Below are positions 42,661 through 51,509 of a stretch of 64,000 bases of DNA, piece after piece. The DNA comes from Candidatus Sulfotelmatobacter kueseliae (GTDB lineage: Bacteria; Acidobacteriota; Terriglobia; Terriglobales; Acidobacteriaceae). The stretch is taken from assembly GCA_900290255.1 (NCBI GenBank), contig OMOD01000159.1:1-64000 (forward strand). The letters run 5' to 3'. The notes below the pieces were generated by a model. That model saw only the letters and a list, made by a program, of their open reading frames with translations, searched no databases and was not told the origin of the DNA. The position numbers and the translations under genes are program-made. The number at the start of each line of letters is the position of its first letter. Position 1 is the first letter of the stretch.

Positions 42661-45378
42661 ATGGAAGCTGTCTCTCCAACTCAGGCTCACCGCACGCTAC
42701 GCTTCGGCGTTTTTGAGGTGGATCTCCGCACCGCTGAACTGCGCAAGTACGGGGTTCGAATCCGGCTGGAAGAACAACCCTTTCATATTCTGGCTCTTTT
42801 GCTGGAGTCCCCCGGCGAGCTGGTGACGCGGGAGGACCTTCGCCGGAAACTCTGGTCGGCCGATACGTTTGTGGATTTCGACCGCAGTCTCAACAAGTCC
42901 ATGAGCAAGCTGCGCCTGGCGCTGGGGGATTCCTCGGAGAACCCACGCTTTATTGAGACCCTGCACCGGCGTGGGTACCGCTTTATCGCACCGGTTCATG
43001 ATCATGATGAAAATGGCGTAAGGCCGGCGGCGGCGCACGCATCAGATCCCGATCTGCAGTCACCGCGGCAGGAGCCGGCGACAACGCCAAGCCTGGCTCA
43101 AGCCGGTGCGCGCGCCCGGTGGTGGCTGAGTTGGCAGGCAATGGTTGTGGTCCCAGTGCTGAGCGTTGCTGTGGCTGCAGCTTATTATTTCCTTCCGCGA
43201 CCAAACGCATCCGTGGCGCCTGTGGTGGTACCTCGCCGCTCGGTGGCGGTTCTCGGTTTCAGGAACTTGTCGGGGCGCTCGGACCAGGCCTGGATTTCAA
43301 CCGCCTTGTCGGATTGGCTGACCACCGAACTCTCGGCCGGCGAACAGCTGCGCACCGTGCCCGAAGAGAGTGTGGCGCGGAGCAGAATTGAGCTCTCTCT
43401 TCCGGATGTCGACAGCCTGGAAAAAGACAGTCTGGCCAGGATCGGCAAGAACCTCAACGCCGATTACGTGGTCGTCGGCTCGTACGCCAGTCTCGGGAAG
43501 GATTCCGGAGATCAGGTGCGCATGGACCTGTTGCTGCAAGGCACTCGCGATGGCGAAACCATGGCCGCCATGTCGGAGACCGGAACTGAGGCTCATCTCT
43601 TCGATCTGGTTTCACGCGCCGGCGAACAGTTACGCGCCAAGCTTGGGGTTCAGGCGGTCACGCGCCGGGAAGCAGCCGAAGTTGCGGTGGCGTTGCCCTC
43701 GAACCACGACGCCGCGCGTCTCTACTCGGAGGGATTGGCCAAGCTGCGGGTGTTTGATGCCTTGTCGGCCCGCGACTCTTTGCAGAAGGCGGTCGCTTTC
43801 GAACCGGATTACGCCCCGTCCCATTCTGCATTAGCCACGGCCTGGGCCACCCTAGGGTACGACGAAAACGCCAGAATAGAAGCCAGACGAGCCTTCGAAC
43901 TTTCGGCCAACCTGCCACGGGCCGAGCGTCTGCTGGTGGAGGGGCGTTACCAGGAGATGTCGAAGAATTGGGAGAAGGCAATCGACACCTACCGGGCTCT
44001 CTTCGCGTTTTTCCCCGACAGCCTGGACTACGGGTTGGCCTTGGCTCATGCGCAGGTCAGTGCAGGCAAAGGGAAAGATGCGCTCGAAACCGTGGAAGCT
44101 TTGCAGAAACTGCCGCCTCCGCTGAACGACGATCCGCGCATTGACCTCGCCGAGGCACGCGCGGCCGAATCTCTTGGAGACTACAAGCGGGATGAAGCCT
44201 CGTGTGTACGGGCTGCCGCGAAAGCGCAAGCTTCGGGAGCATCCATCCTGTTTGCTGAGGCTCGCACAGACGAGGCCTGGGCGCTTTCCAATCTTGGCCA
44301 GTCGGATGAAGCCATTCGGGCAGCCGCCGAAAGTAAGCAGATCTACGAGGCAACCCACGACCAGAGAGGAGTTGCCAGAGCCATCAACTTCAGCGGAATT
44401 GCGTTGGAAAACAAGGGCGATACGGTGGGGGCCAAGCGAATGTACGAGCAAGCTCTCGCTACTTTCCGCCAGATTGGAAACAAGCTGGGCGTGGCCAACG
44501 AACTTGATGATCTGGGCGACGTTTTGCTTGCCTTGGGCGATCTGAAGGGCGCGCGCCAGAAGTACGAAGAATCCATGGCCGCAGACCAGGAAATCGAGAA
44601 CCCTGACGGAATCGCGCTGGCCGAAGGTGCGCTCGGAGTGGTGTTGCTTGCCACCGGAGACCACGAAGCGGCAAAGAAGGCCGATCAGGAATCGGTCGAC
44701 CTGTGTCGTCGCATCGGCGACCGGGAAAAGGCAGCCATCGGCCTCGCCGGGTTGGGGAACGCGGTCCGGATGGAAGGCAGCCTGGAACAGGCCCGTAAGT
44801 ACGAGTCGGAAGCGGTTGCCATTTTTGATGAGATCGGGGATAAGCAAAGTTCCAATCGCTTTCAACTGGATCTGGCGGAACTCGCCATCGATGAACACGA
44901 CGCTGCTTCTGCCGAGGCCATCGCCAGCCGGGTGGCCGACGAATTTGCCAGAGAGAACGCGCTCCGCGATGAGTCCCTGGCAAACGCGGTTTTATCCCGA
45001 GCCTTGCTCGAACAAGGGAAAACTGACGACGCCAAAAAGGCCATCGATCAAGCCCAGGGTCTCGCGGAGAAGTATCATGACCGCGAGGTCGAATTTTTCG
45101 TCGCGGTAACTGCGGCCCGGGTGCGTGCAGCTGCCAACACCCCAGCCGCCAGAACTGCCGCCGCTACTCGTCTGCAGCGGGTTATCGCCGAAGCTACCAG
45201 AACTGGATTCGTGACCAACGCGCTTGAGGCACGCCTGGCGCTGGCTGAGATCGAGATGATATCAGGCAACCGATCCAGTGGCTTCGCCCATCTGGAATCC
45301 TTGCGCAAAGAGGCAGGCGATCGCGGTCTCGGACTGATTGCCCAACAGGCGGCGGCTGTAATGAAACGTAGTTCCTAG
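42661..45378 (+). CDS. CadC-like transmembrane regulator with winged helix and TPR repeats
   Basis: The protein has 905 residues. An OmpR/PhoB-type winged helix (about 12-105) contains GELVTREDLRRKLWSADTFVDFDRSLNKSMSKLRLAL and ETLHRRGYRFI. A transmembrane helix (about 158-178) is followed by a FlgO-like segment (RRSVAVLGFRNLSGRSDQAW, about 195-310). A long array of TPR units covers about 345-890. This architecture lets a periplasmic or cytoplasmic TPR sensor control DNA binding at the membrane. It is divergent from the GH47/receptor-1/GH38 genes and is the likely regulator of that block. Two cysteines are scattered, with no disulfide pair typical of CadC. Confidence 0.9.
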   Translation: MEAVSPTQAHRTLRFGVFEVDLRTAELRKYGVRIRLEEQPFHILALLLESPGELVTREDLRRKLWSADTFVDFDRSLNKSMSKLRLALGDSSENPRFIETLHRRGYRFIAPVHDHDENGVRPAAAHASDPDLQSPRQEPATTPSLAQAGARARWWLSWQAMVVVPVLSVAVAAAYYFLPRPNASVAPVVVPRRSVAVLGFRNLSGRSDQAWISTALSDWLTTELSAGEQLRTVPEESVARSRIELSLPDVDSLEKDSLARIGKNLNADYVVVGSYASLGKDSGDQVRMDLLLQGTRDGETMAAMSETGTEAHLFDLVSRAGEQLRAKLGVQAVTRREAAEVAVALPSNHDAARLYSEGLAKLRVFDALSARDSLQKAVAFEPDYAPSHSALATAWATLGYDENARIEARRAFELSANLPRAERLLVEGRYQEMSKNWEKAIDTYRALFAFFPDSLDYGLALAHAQVSAGKGKDALETVEALQKLPPPLNDDPRIDLAEARAAESLGDYKRDEASCVRAAAKAQASGASILFAEARTDEAWALSNLGQSDEAIRAAAESKQIYEATHDQRGVARAINFSGIALENKGDTVGAKRMYEQALATFRQIGNKLGVANELDDLGDVLLALGDLKGARQKYEESMAADQEIENPDGIALAEGALGVVLLATGDHEAAKKADQESVDLCRRIGDREKAAIGLAGLGNAVRMEGSLEQARKYESEAVAIFDEIGDKQSSNRFQLDLAELAIDEHDAASAEAIASRVADEFARENALRDESLANAVLSRALLEQGKTDDAKKAIDQAQGLAEKYHDREVEFFVAVTAARVRAAANTPAARTAAATRLQRVIAEATRTGFVTNALEARLALAEIEMISGNRSSGFAHLESLRKEAGDRGLGLIAQQAAAVMKRSS

Positions 45379-45519
45379 GGCACGCCGACGGGCTGTTTCG
45401 GCCAGACGGAAGAGTTGATCGGCGCAGCCACTGATCTCGCTTCCGATGCAGCTTCGTTCGTAACAGGGCAGGTTCTTGTTGTCGACGGGGGCTTCTTGGC
45501 AAGCGGTGTGAACCAATGA
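45379..45519 (+). pseudogene. C-terminal tail of a short-chain dehydrogenase (remnant)
   Basis: The plus frame begins at the stop of the regulator gene and reads [20 protein letters not shown], then [20 protein letters not shown] and a stop at 45517. This is the standard C-terminal end of SDR oxidoreductases (sugar-acid type such as gluconate 5-dehydrogenase or mannonate oxidoreductase). The roughly 200 preceding residues with the NAD site and YxxxK motif are absent. It marks a deletion or recombination joint directly behind the regulator gene. Confidence 0.85.
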
Positions 45520-45539
45520 TGGCGGAGAGGGAGGGATTC

Positions 45540-46139
45540 GATTACCGCCGTTTCTAGCAAGTCCTGGTGATTCCTACACATAGCGATAATACCCTGTGTT
45601 TGTGATGGTTTCAAGCACATTCTCGACTTAGGGTCTGTTGCCTCCGGCGACCTCTAACGACCTGCATTGACCATAAAAACGGTATCACTAGTATCACTTT
45701 CGCACAGGTCTCTCCGCGCGCATTCGTTTACGTTGTAAATTCGTCCGATCGATGAATGCCTCCAAACTCTATGGCGTACGCCAAAGCGAACTCCGCGTTT
45801 TGAGGTGACTGATGGCGGTCCGCCATAGCACACGTGCCGTTACTGCGGTGTGCTTACTGTGAGCTCGCTCGACTGGGCGAGAACAAGGCAGCGGTCGATG
45901 TGCTCCCTTGCTCTAGAAAATCGTTGCCCCACTATCAAGATGATGGATGCTCAAACTGAATAAGCATTTTCTGGGGGCGTACCAAAATCCTCCCTTCTGA
46001 TCCTGTGCACCCTTACTGAATACACAGTGATTCCGTCGGCAGATTCCACATTTTACCCTTGTGCCGAAATCTACAGTTTTTGAACGCGCAGGATCGCAAC
46101 CCGCAATAACGAAGTCTGGGCAAGTTTCATTGCAGTCGG
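45540..46139 (+). other. 600 bp without a recognised gene
   Basis: No convincing coding sequence. GC content drops. At about 46034-46072 two short directly repeated blocks (read on the minus strand TGTAGATTTCGGCAC and TGTGGAATCTGCCGAC) lie 24 bp apart, a pattern seen at ends of IS21-like elements. This is only a guess. A 101-codon frame on the minus strand (45913-46218) reads into the group II intron and is not credible as a gene. Confidence 0.4.
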
Positions 46140-46192
46140 GTCGGAGGAGGCGCGCTTGCACGCTGGCCTCCGTCGGCCTCCGTCCGCCGCTC

Positions 46193-46227
46193 AAACTGCA
46201 CGTGCGGGTTTCCCGCATGCAGCTTTC
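46193..46227 (-). ncRNA. group II intron domain V-like hairpin
   Basis: On the minus strand the AGC triad region (aaAGCtgcatgcggg) is followed by a GAAA tetraloop and cccgcacgtgcagttt. This is the expected 34-35-nt catalytic hairpin. The maturase stop overlaps its first bases, as is common for ORFs in domain IV. A GC-rich hairpin immediately downstream (about 46140-46180) would be domain VI. Confidence 0.78.
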
Positions 46228-47170
46228 ACAAAGATTTAGTCGCGCCGGGTGAGAGAGAAGGTATTAAATCGAATAAGCGAACAAGCTCGTACTCACCGTA
46301 AAGCTGAGTCATAGGCAGCTGCGTCCAGCCCGCGTTACGCCAATGCTTACAGCGATGCGACCAGATCCGTCGTCGGATCCAGTGATCGAGACGATGAAAG
46401 AGCCTGCGAACGTTGGCGCGCTTATAGTACTCGCCCCAACCCCGCAAGAGTGGGTTAAGCGCCGTAATCAGCTCTGGGGTGGACAGAGGGATAGTTCGCT
46501 TGGTTCGCTGCCGAACCTCATCCTTGAAACGCTGGATCGACTTCGCCTTGGGGTACGCGTAGAGCGCACCATGCCGGACACGGCTACGAATCTTGCTTGC
46601 GGGAAGATCCAACGGTGTCTTCGCGCGCTTGATTAGGTAGCCGAGAAACTCGAAGCCTTGTTGGACATGGACAATCCGCGTCTTTTGCGGATGTAACTCC
46701 ACGCCCAGTTGTTTCAGGATTCGGCGTGCCGTCTCTACCGCGGAACGTGCCTCCGCTGCCGATTTACAGGTAACCACCCAGTCGTCGGCAAACCTCGTCA
46801 GCTGATATCCTCTCAGTCGCATCTCCCGATCGAACGGCGTCAGAAGAATGTTACTGAGCAGGGGCGAAACCACGCCACCTTGCGGCGTCCCACGCTCGCT
46901 AGGAAAGAGCCGCCCTTTGCCGTAGCTTCCCGCTTTGAGCATCGCCCTGATGAGGCGAAGCACGCGGCCGTCGGCTACTCGCTGAGCTACCAGCGTGAGG
47001 AGTTTCTCGTGTTCCGCGGACCCGAAAAAGTCTCGGAGATCCGCATCCACGATCCACTCCGACCCACCTTGAATTTCTTTCCAGAGCTTGCGTAGTGCGT
47101 CCTTCGTCGATCGCCCTCGCCGATACCCAAAGCTGGCATCATCGAATATCGGCTCGAAGATAGGCTCCAA
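46226..47170 (-). CDS. group II intron reverse transcriptase/maturase (N-terminally truncated)
   Basis: The 314-residue frame has RT3 FVDADLRDFFG-type sequence (WIVDADLRDFF), RT4 GTPQGGVVSPLLSNILL and RT5 FADDW, the YADD-type catalytic aspartates. A thumb/maturase X domain follows (LLRGWGEYYKRANVRRLF ... LDHWIRRRIWSHRCKHW). Homology continues a few codons upstream of the listed TTG (QQALLNRL) to the breakpoint at about 47195, so the first 100 or so residues with RT0 and RT1 are gone. No HNH endonuclease is present. It is probably inactive. Confidence 0.88.
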   Translation of the reverse strand: MEPIFEPIFDDASFGYRRGRSTKDALRKLWKEIQGGSEWIVDADLRDFFGSAEHEKLLTLVAQRVADGRVLRLIRAMLKAGSYGKGRLFPSERGTPQGGVVSPLLSNILLTPFDREMRLRGYQLTRFADDWVVTCKSAAEARSAVETARRILKQLGVELHPQKTRIVHVQQGFEFLGYLIKRAKTPLDLPASKIRSRVRHGALYAYPKAKSIQRFKDEVRQRTKRTIPLSTPELITALNPLLRGWGEYYKRANVRRLFHRLDHWIRRRIWSHRCKHWRNAGWTQLPMTQLYGEYELVRLFDLIPSLSPGATKSL

Positions 47171-47194
47171 CCGATTGAGTAGCGCTTGCTGACA

Positions 47195-47808
47195 TCGGTT
47201 GGTGGAGTTGGACCGTCTACTATGGCGCCATCAACGAAGGCGAGACCTTGGCCAATGCCGACTGGCAAGCCGAACATCTGAAGTAATCTGAAGTCATTGG
47301 GTTATAAGTATTTCCAAATTTATGAAGGCTATCAGTACGCCCGCGAGAATATACAACTCCCAATGCGACACAATTTCCGGATGGTTTGCGGTTTGTCGGG
47401 CATTACCTTATCGGAGAGGGCCTGACATTCGGCTTATGGACTGCGCCGTTTGAGGTGACAAGCCGAGCGTGGATCTACGAGTACCACAAGGACTGGCTGG
47501 CGCACAATGCCAAGGGCCAGCCGGTTCCCATTGGCGACGTCTGGGACCAGAAGACGGATGTGCTTTACGCCCTGGACACAACCCATCCGGGAGCGCAGGA
47601 GTATATGCGCCAGACTTGCCGGACACTCGTTCGCGAATGGGGGGGCCGGTTCATCAAACTCGACTTCATGGATAGCACGGCGAATCGAGGGTCACCGTTA
47701 CCGCCCCAACACGACAGCCATGGAAGCCCAACGCATTGGCCTCCAAGTAATCCGCGATGCTGTCTTGCAATCTACTTGCAACCCAGTCCATCGAGTTTAA
47801 CCGGACAG
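47195..47808 (+). pseudogene. GH36-type alpha-galactosidase fragment with several frameshifts
   Basis: Homologous to the central part of the intact gene at 61097-63616. It opens GWWSWTVYY, then has a frame change after WQAEHLK. GYKYFQIYEGYQYAREN is read in another frame, where the intact enzyme has DYFHIDEGY; note the Asp to Tyr change. Then PNATQFPDGLRFVGHYL follows in the first frame, FGLWTAPFEVTSRAWIYEYHKDWL, and FIKLDFMDSTA with the catalytic Asp. A further shift leads to GHRYRPNTTAMEAQRIGLQVIRDAV. The N-terminal domain, acid/base region and C-terminus are missing. The left end is cut by the group II intron and the right end merges with the PIG-L gene. Confidence 0.9.
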
Positions 47809-49250
47809 CCGTGTTGGCGCCGGATCGAGATGGAACCGGCACCCCATCCGGCCCTGGAATCCTCTGCATTCAACAAAATTTTGACTATTACGGAACCTAC
47901 GGTCTGGCCTCTGGATTCAGCTCGCCACGTAATCTGCTGCCAGTTGCCTCCGTTTTCCGTGGGAGCGGTGAGAACGAACCACACAGGATAGACATCCTGC
48001 GGCCGCACCGAATACTGCGTAGCAGCGGCCTTCTCGGTCCAGCCGGATGGAAGGTCAGCGCTCAAGTTAATTGTCTGAAGTTGATCCGTGTCGTTATGGA
48101 GCAAAAAAGGCAGCTCCAGTGTGCCACCCGGGTCGACTCCTATCTCCGGCACTTTCATCAAATCGGCAAGGTGTCCAATGCCGTGAGCAGGCCAGAATTT
48201 CCGGTAAAAGGCCCAAGGGTCTCCCAGTTCGATGGAGATCCCCTCGCGGGCTTGCGGACGATAGCCGCAAACGGGCGCAAATGGGATGGGCCCCCGAACG
48301 GCGCCCTCAAAAATATCCCCGGCGACGGCGCCACCCACCAGCGATTTGCCAAGAATGAATCGATCAGGAAGCTGAAAGTACTTGAAATTTCCGGTTGCAA
48401 GAGCGGCCTTCGCCGCCTGCCCTGTTTCGCCCTGGGTCAAATAGTAGGACTCTTCCAGGACCGCGGCCCGGTAGTAGGGCATATGAAGGGACGGAGAAAC
48501 ATCCATCGCGGAATAGACTGGACCTTGTTCCTTCATAAACGCCATCTGCGACGCATCAGAGAAGAAATAAAGCTTTTCGGGCTGCCACGGGCGCAGTCCC
48601 TCGGTAAGGTTACCGATCCCCTTGCGGTCGCGTGGAAAGGAAACCTGTTCCGGAAATGCGGTCGGATCCCCCGCCATGTCAAAGGCTTCCGTGGCGATCA
48701 CAGCGGAAGCCTGATGATCGCCATGATTTTCTCCTACTACAAAATGAGGCAACCATGTGAGGATGACTTCCGGGCGAGTGAGCCGGACAATGCGCACTGC
48801 CTCCTCGAGCGCCGCACCGTGGCCCCAGGTTTCGAGCGAGCGCAGAACATTGTCGCCGGGCGTGTCGGTGGTGCCGCTCATGAACCAGACGTTGAAGACG
48901 CCGATCGAAGCCAGCGCCCGGCGCGCCTCAATTTCCCGGACTTCCCCGATCGCAGCGGCCTGTTCGTAACCCACTTCATTGCCGCCCCCTTGGCTGCGCG
49001 TTCCCTCGAGGACGGCCACCCGTTTGTGCTGATCGGCGATGGCCCTGATCAGATAACCGGCCGGTTCATCGTCGGAATGGGCGACGATGACAAGAATGTC
49101 CGCCTTGTAGCGGTCGTCTGGAAGCGGGCTGGCGGTGGTGGCCTGAGGAGCAAGTTGTCCGATCATTGCAGTGGGCCATACGCCCATCAAGAGGAGAAGC
49201 AAACATCCGATCGGGTTCGGTCGGACAGGAAATGCGGTGCGCTGCTGCAT
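47772..49250 (-). CDS. PIG-L/LmbE family N-deacetylase
   Basis: The protein has 492 residues with an N-terminal signal-like helix (CLLLLLMGVWPTAMI). The zinc-dependent PIG-L fold opens with VIVAHSDDEPAGY, where the usual AHPDDE is AHSDDE (residues 57-62); the second metal site is HGDHQAS. Such enzymes remove N-acetyl groups from GlcNAc-type sugars. A long C-terminal beta-rich extension (about 340-480) follows. The last 15-35 residues overlap the GH36 remnant and look non-native, so the C-terminus may have been remade at the breakpoint. The substrate in this glycan island is unknown; a GlcNAc-containing oligosaccharide is plausible. Confidence 0.85.
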   Translation of the reverse strand: MQQRTAFPVRPNPIGCLLLLLMGVWPTAMIGQLAPQATTASPLPDDRYKADILVIVAHSDDEPAGYLIRAIADQHKRVAVLEGTRSQGGGNEVGYEQAAAIGEVREIEARRALASIGVFNVWFMSGTTDTPGDNVLRSLETWGHGAALEEAVRIVRLTRPEVILTWLPHFVVGENHGDHQASAVIATEAFDMAGDPTAFPEQVSFPRDRKGIGNLTEGLRPWQPEKLYFFSDASQMAFMKEQGPVYSAMDVSPSLHMPYYRAAVLEESYYLTQGETGQAAKAALATGNFKYFQLPDRFILGKSLVGGAVAGDIFEGAVRGPIPFAPVCGYRPQAREGISIELGDPWAFYRKFWPAHGIGHLADLMKVPEIGVDPGGTLELPFLLHNDTDQLQTINLSADLPSGWTEKAAATQYSVRPQDVYPVWFVLTAPTENGGNWQQITWRAESRGQTVGSVIVKILLNAEDSRAGWGAGSISIRRQHGCPVKLDGLGCK

Positions 49251-49362
49251 GATAAGACTCCCTTCTTAGCACAGACCGTGATTGCAACTGCGATTCGCAT
49301 TATGCAGGAGAATGAAAATCTCAGTATTTTGGAGGAACGTGTTCAATCTAAGCCACGATAAT

Positions 49363-50409
49363 TCACTGTCCAAGGACTTCCTTATACGCTTCGCCCAGAG
49401 TCCGCCACGCGTTGATGGGCTCGGGCGCGGACAAGATCGTTCCGAAGCCAGCGCGATAGGTCCATGAAAAGATCGACTCGACGCCGCTATCGGCATAGGT
49501 GCGGGCGATCTGCCGTATAAAATCGATATCGACGGGAGACTCTAAATAACTCATGATCCATCGTTGTGGAATTTTCTTGTACTTGCGCGCCAGGGCTACT
49601 GTCTTCTCGGCGAGGCGCTGATGAGTAGCTAAGGGGGCGTCGTAACTCGTAACAATTGAAGTCGAAAAGATGTCGTATTCGGGAAACGCGGCTACCTGTT
49701 CCCAATCATCGTAGCCTCGCTCGTACGAGAGATAATAATTATTCTCAGCGGGAAGACTACACTGCGTGACTAGCCACTCTGGACGGAGTAGCCACTCTGG
49801 ACGGATCGATTTCGCGAGCTGGCTCGCGGACTGCAAGATCTGGCGGGCTTTCCGCCTGCGGAATCTCTTCACCTGATCTGTGAGCACTTTCGGCATCGTG
49901 TAGCCATATTCCTGCTCGAATAGTTTTTGACATACTGAGCAGCGGCACGTCCAATCTGCGGTGCTCTGATAGCCAACCGGGTAGATGGGCATTGCGAAAT
50001 GAGGCTCGTCCCAGAATATCCCTTGGGCATCACAGGATCGCGCCAACTTCTCAACCAGTTCGAGAAAGTACTCTTGAAATGCTGGCGTATTAAAGCAAGC
50101 TGCCGCCACAGGTTCACCGGTAAGAGCGGTAATTTGCCGATTCTGAATATTCTCCTGGAGAAAGAGGCTGGGAGGCTCTCCTCCGAAAAACTTACCGACC
50201 CCCCAAGTATCCAGGTAGACGTCAAGCCCCTGGTTCCGGGCCTCTTCGACAATTTTCGGTATATTCGGAAACCAGAAGAATACATCGAACTCACTGAGCG
50301 CCAGCAACACTGCGGTGCAGTGGTGAGCCCGCATTTCGGTAAAGTCTCGTGCTGCATGCTCTGGATAGCTGATTCCGTAATAGCTAACGCCCGTTTCTTT
50401 TACAGCCAT
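49363..50409 (-). CDS. unassigned TIM-barrel-like hydrolase
   Basis: The 348-residue cytoplasmic protein (no signal) has strand-helix alternation: VSYYGISYPEH, CTAVLLALSEFDVFFWF, GLDVYLDTWGVGKFFGGEPP, a likely catalytic block GIFWDEPHF (Asp134, Glu135), and a metal-like CRCSVC (Cys155, 157, 160). SWTYRAGFGTILSAPEP lies at the end. This is the pattern of uncharacterised glycoside-hydrolase-like barrels. I cannot place it in a CAZy family. It is 12 bp downstream of, and co-transcribed with, a SIS-domain gene. A tandem 18-bp duplication repeats RPEWLL as RPEWLLRPEWLV (residues 203-214). Confidence 0.72.
   Translation of the reverse strand: MAVKETGVSYYGISYPEHAARDFTEMRAHHCTAVLLALSEFDVFFWFPNIPKIVEEARNQGLDVYLDTWGVGKFFGGEPPSLFLQENIQNRQITALTGEPVAAACFNTPAFQEYFLELVEKLARSCDAQGIFWDEPHFAMPIYPVGYQSTADWTCRCSVCQKLFEQEYGYTMPKVLTDQVKRFRRRKARQILQSASQLAKSIRPEWLLRPEWLVTQCSLPAENNYYLSYERGYDDWEQVAAFPEYDIFSTSIVTSYDAPLATHQRLAEKTVALARKYKKIPQRWIMSYLESPVDIDFIRQIARTYADSGVESIFSWTYRAGFGTILSAPEPINAWRTLGEAYKEVLGQ
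49771..49806 (+). repeat. 18-bp in-frame tandem duplication in the unassigned hydrolase
   Basis: tagccactctggacggag / tagccactctggacggat, differing only at the last base. It adds six residues without breaking the frame. Confidence 0.9.
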
Positions 50410-50421
50410 GTCGTTTTCTCC

Positions 50422-51204
50422 TCACAGAAACTTGACTCGACTGTTGTATTTGGCGCGAAGTTCAGAATTGTACTGATCCCCTCCCGAAATATTCGCGGAG
50501 CGCCACACGCGAGGCACGACGCCCCGGCGGACGCATTCTTTGACGCACTCGATCTCAAGCCGGTGGGCAATATAGAAATCAACTGTGCTTGAAATCCCCG
50601 TGATTGGCTGATCGAATCCTTCAACCGAAATCACCGTATCGCCATAGGGTACATAGTCGTCGATGCAGATATCGGTGAGGTCGAACAGTGTCTTGCCACT
50701 GCGATGGCGAAGTGGAAAATCCTTAGGAACGTTGCAGTGCCAGGCCTTTGAAGAAATTCCGATTGTCCTAGCTTTCCGACGCTGGCACTCCAGGGCTGCG
50801 TCAATTGTTGGCGCGTTGAATCCGTAACTATGGAACAACAAGACCACGTCATCCTGGGAGACGCCGTAGTAGGACACAATGTGATTGCCGACATCATGCA
50901 AGCGCTCGTGACCGAGATACATGTAGGCAGGAGTAACAGGGTGAATGGAAAAATCAATCATAGGACAAAGGTTTGCTAACCCGCCCGCACGCCAAAACAG
51001 TTCCTGCATGACAAGGCAAGTGTGGCCGCCACCCCCGAACAGATAAATCAGACGATCTTGTTCGCAGGCGTCTGCCATCCACTGGGCAGCGAGAAGCAAA
51101 TTCGTCTGTTGCTCGTTCTCGAATTGACGGATCAGCCCAATGAGCGTCTCCAGTAAGCGAGTGTCGACCCCTTGGCTGATCAATAATGCCGATGACATGG
51201 TCAC
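50422..51204 (-). CDS. SIS-domain sugar isomerase/phosphosugar-binding protein
   Basis: The 260-residue SIS fold includes LIYLFGGGGHTCLVMQELFWRAGGLANLCPMID, YYGVSQDDVVLLFHSYGFNAPTIDAALECQRRKARTIGIS, and TVDFYIAHRLEIECVKECVRRG. It resembles the UPF0309-type SIS proteins. A basic Lys/Arg-rich tail (residues 245-260) follows. SIS domains bind phosphosugars and act as isomerases or regulators; here it probably handles an amino-sugar phosphate produced by the downstream hydrolase, which is inference. The start at 51204 is supported by gaGTGACC-type spacing (aggagtgacc). The neighbouring gene begins 12 bp after its stop. Confidence 0.8.
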   Translation of the reverse strand: MTMSSALLISQGVDTRLLETLIGLIRQFENEQQTNLLLAAQWMADACEQDRLIYLFGGGGHTCLVMQELFWRAGGLANLCPMIDFSIHPVTPAYMYLGHERLHDVGNHIVSYYGVSQDDVVLLFHSYGFNAPTIDAALECQRRKARTIGISSKAWHCNVPKDFPLRHRSGKTLFDLTDICIDDYVPYGDTVISVEGFDQPITGISSTVDFYIAHRLEIECVKECVRRGVVPRVWRSANISGGDQYNSELRAKYNSRVKFL

Positions 51205-51509
51205 TCCTATTGAAAATCGTGCACCGTTTGATGATATGGCTAATGCTTTTGTAAGACGTTCGCTCGGATACTCAGTACGAAATCGAATCCCCGGCGGGTT
51301 TGAGAACGGTCGTGTTTAAGGCCGATAAATAGCCGGAAAAGGATCGTGACGGCTGTCGGCATCTTGTCGTGCTGCGCTCCTAATATTGAGAAACTCCCTC
51401 CATCATGCTGACCATTCCGCTGGGACTGGTCGCGATTTGTTATCTGGGTGCTGGCTTTCGTGCGTGGATCGCCAGGTCAGGGGTTCTACGCGTGGCTCGT
51501 TGATGCTGC

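Larger units (their letters stand above)
46140..47195 (-). mobile_element. 5'-truncated group II intron
   Basis: The 3' part of a bacterial group II intron, oriented leftwards: a partial maturase gene (46226-47170) ending against a domain V-like hairpin (46193-46227) and a domain VI-like hairpin down to about 46140. Domains I-III and the maturase N-terminus (RT0-RT1) are missing. The right end breaks, within a few bases, into a GH36 pseudogene (around 47193-47197). 5'-truncation is what incomplete reverse transcription during retrohoming would leave. Confidence 0.8.

Noticed and set aside
42746-42766. tRNA T-loop-like ggttcgaatcc
   Set aside because: It lies inside the regulator coding sequence and no cloverleaf can be formed around it.
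45913-46218. 101-codon minus-strand frame
   Set aside because: It runs through the domain V/VI hairpins of the intron and has Cys/Arg-rich random composition.
47757-49361. 534-codon plus-strand frame
   Set aside because: Antisense to the PIG-L deacetylase, which carries clear motifs; the opposite frame has none.
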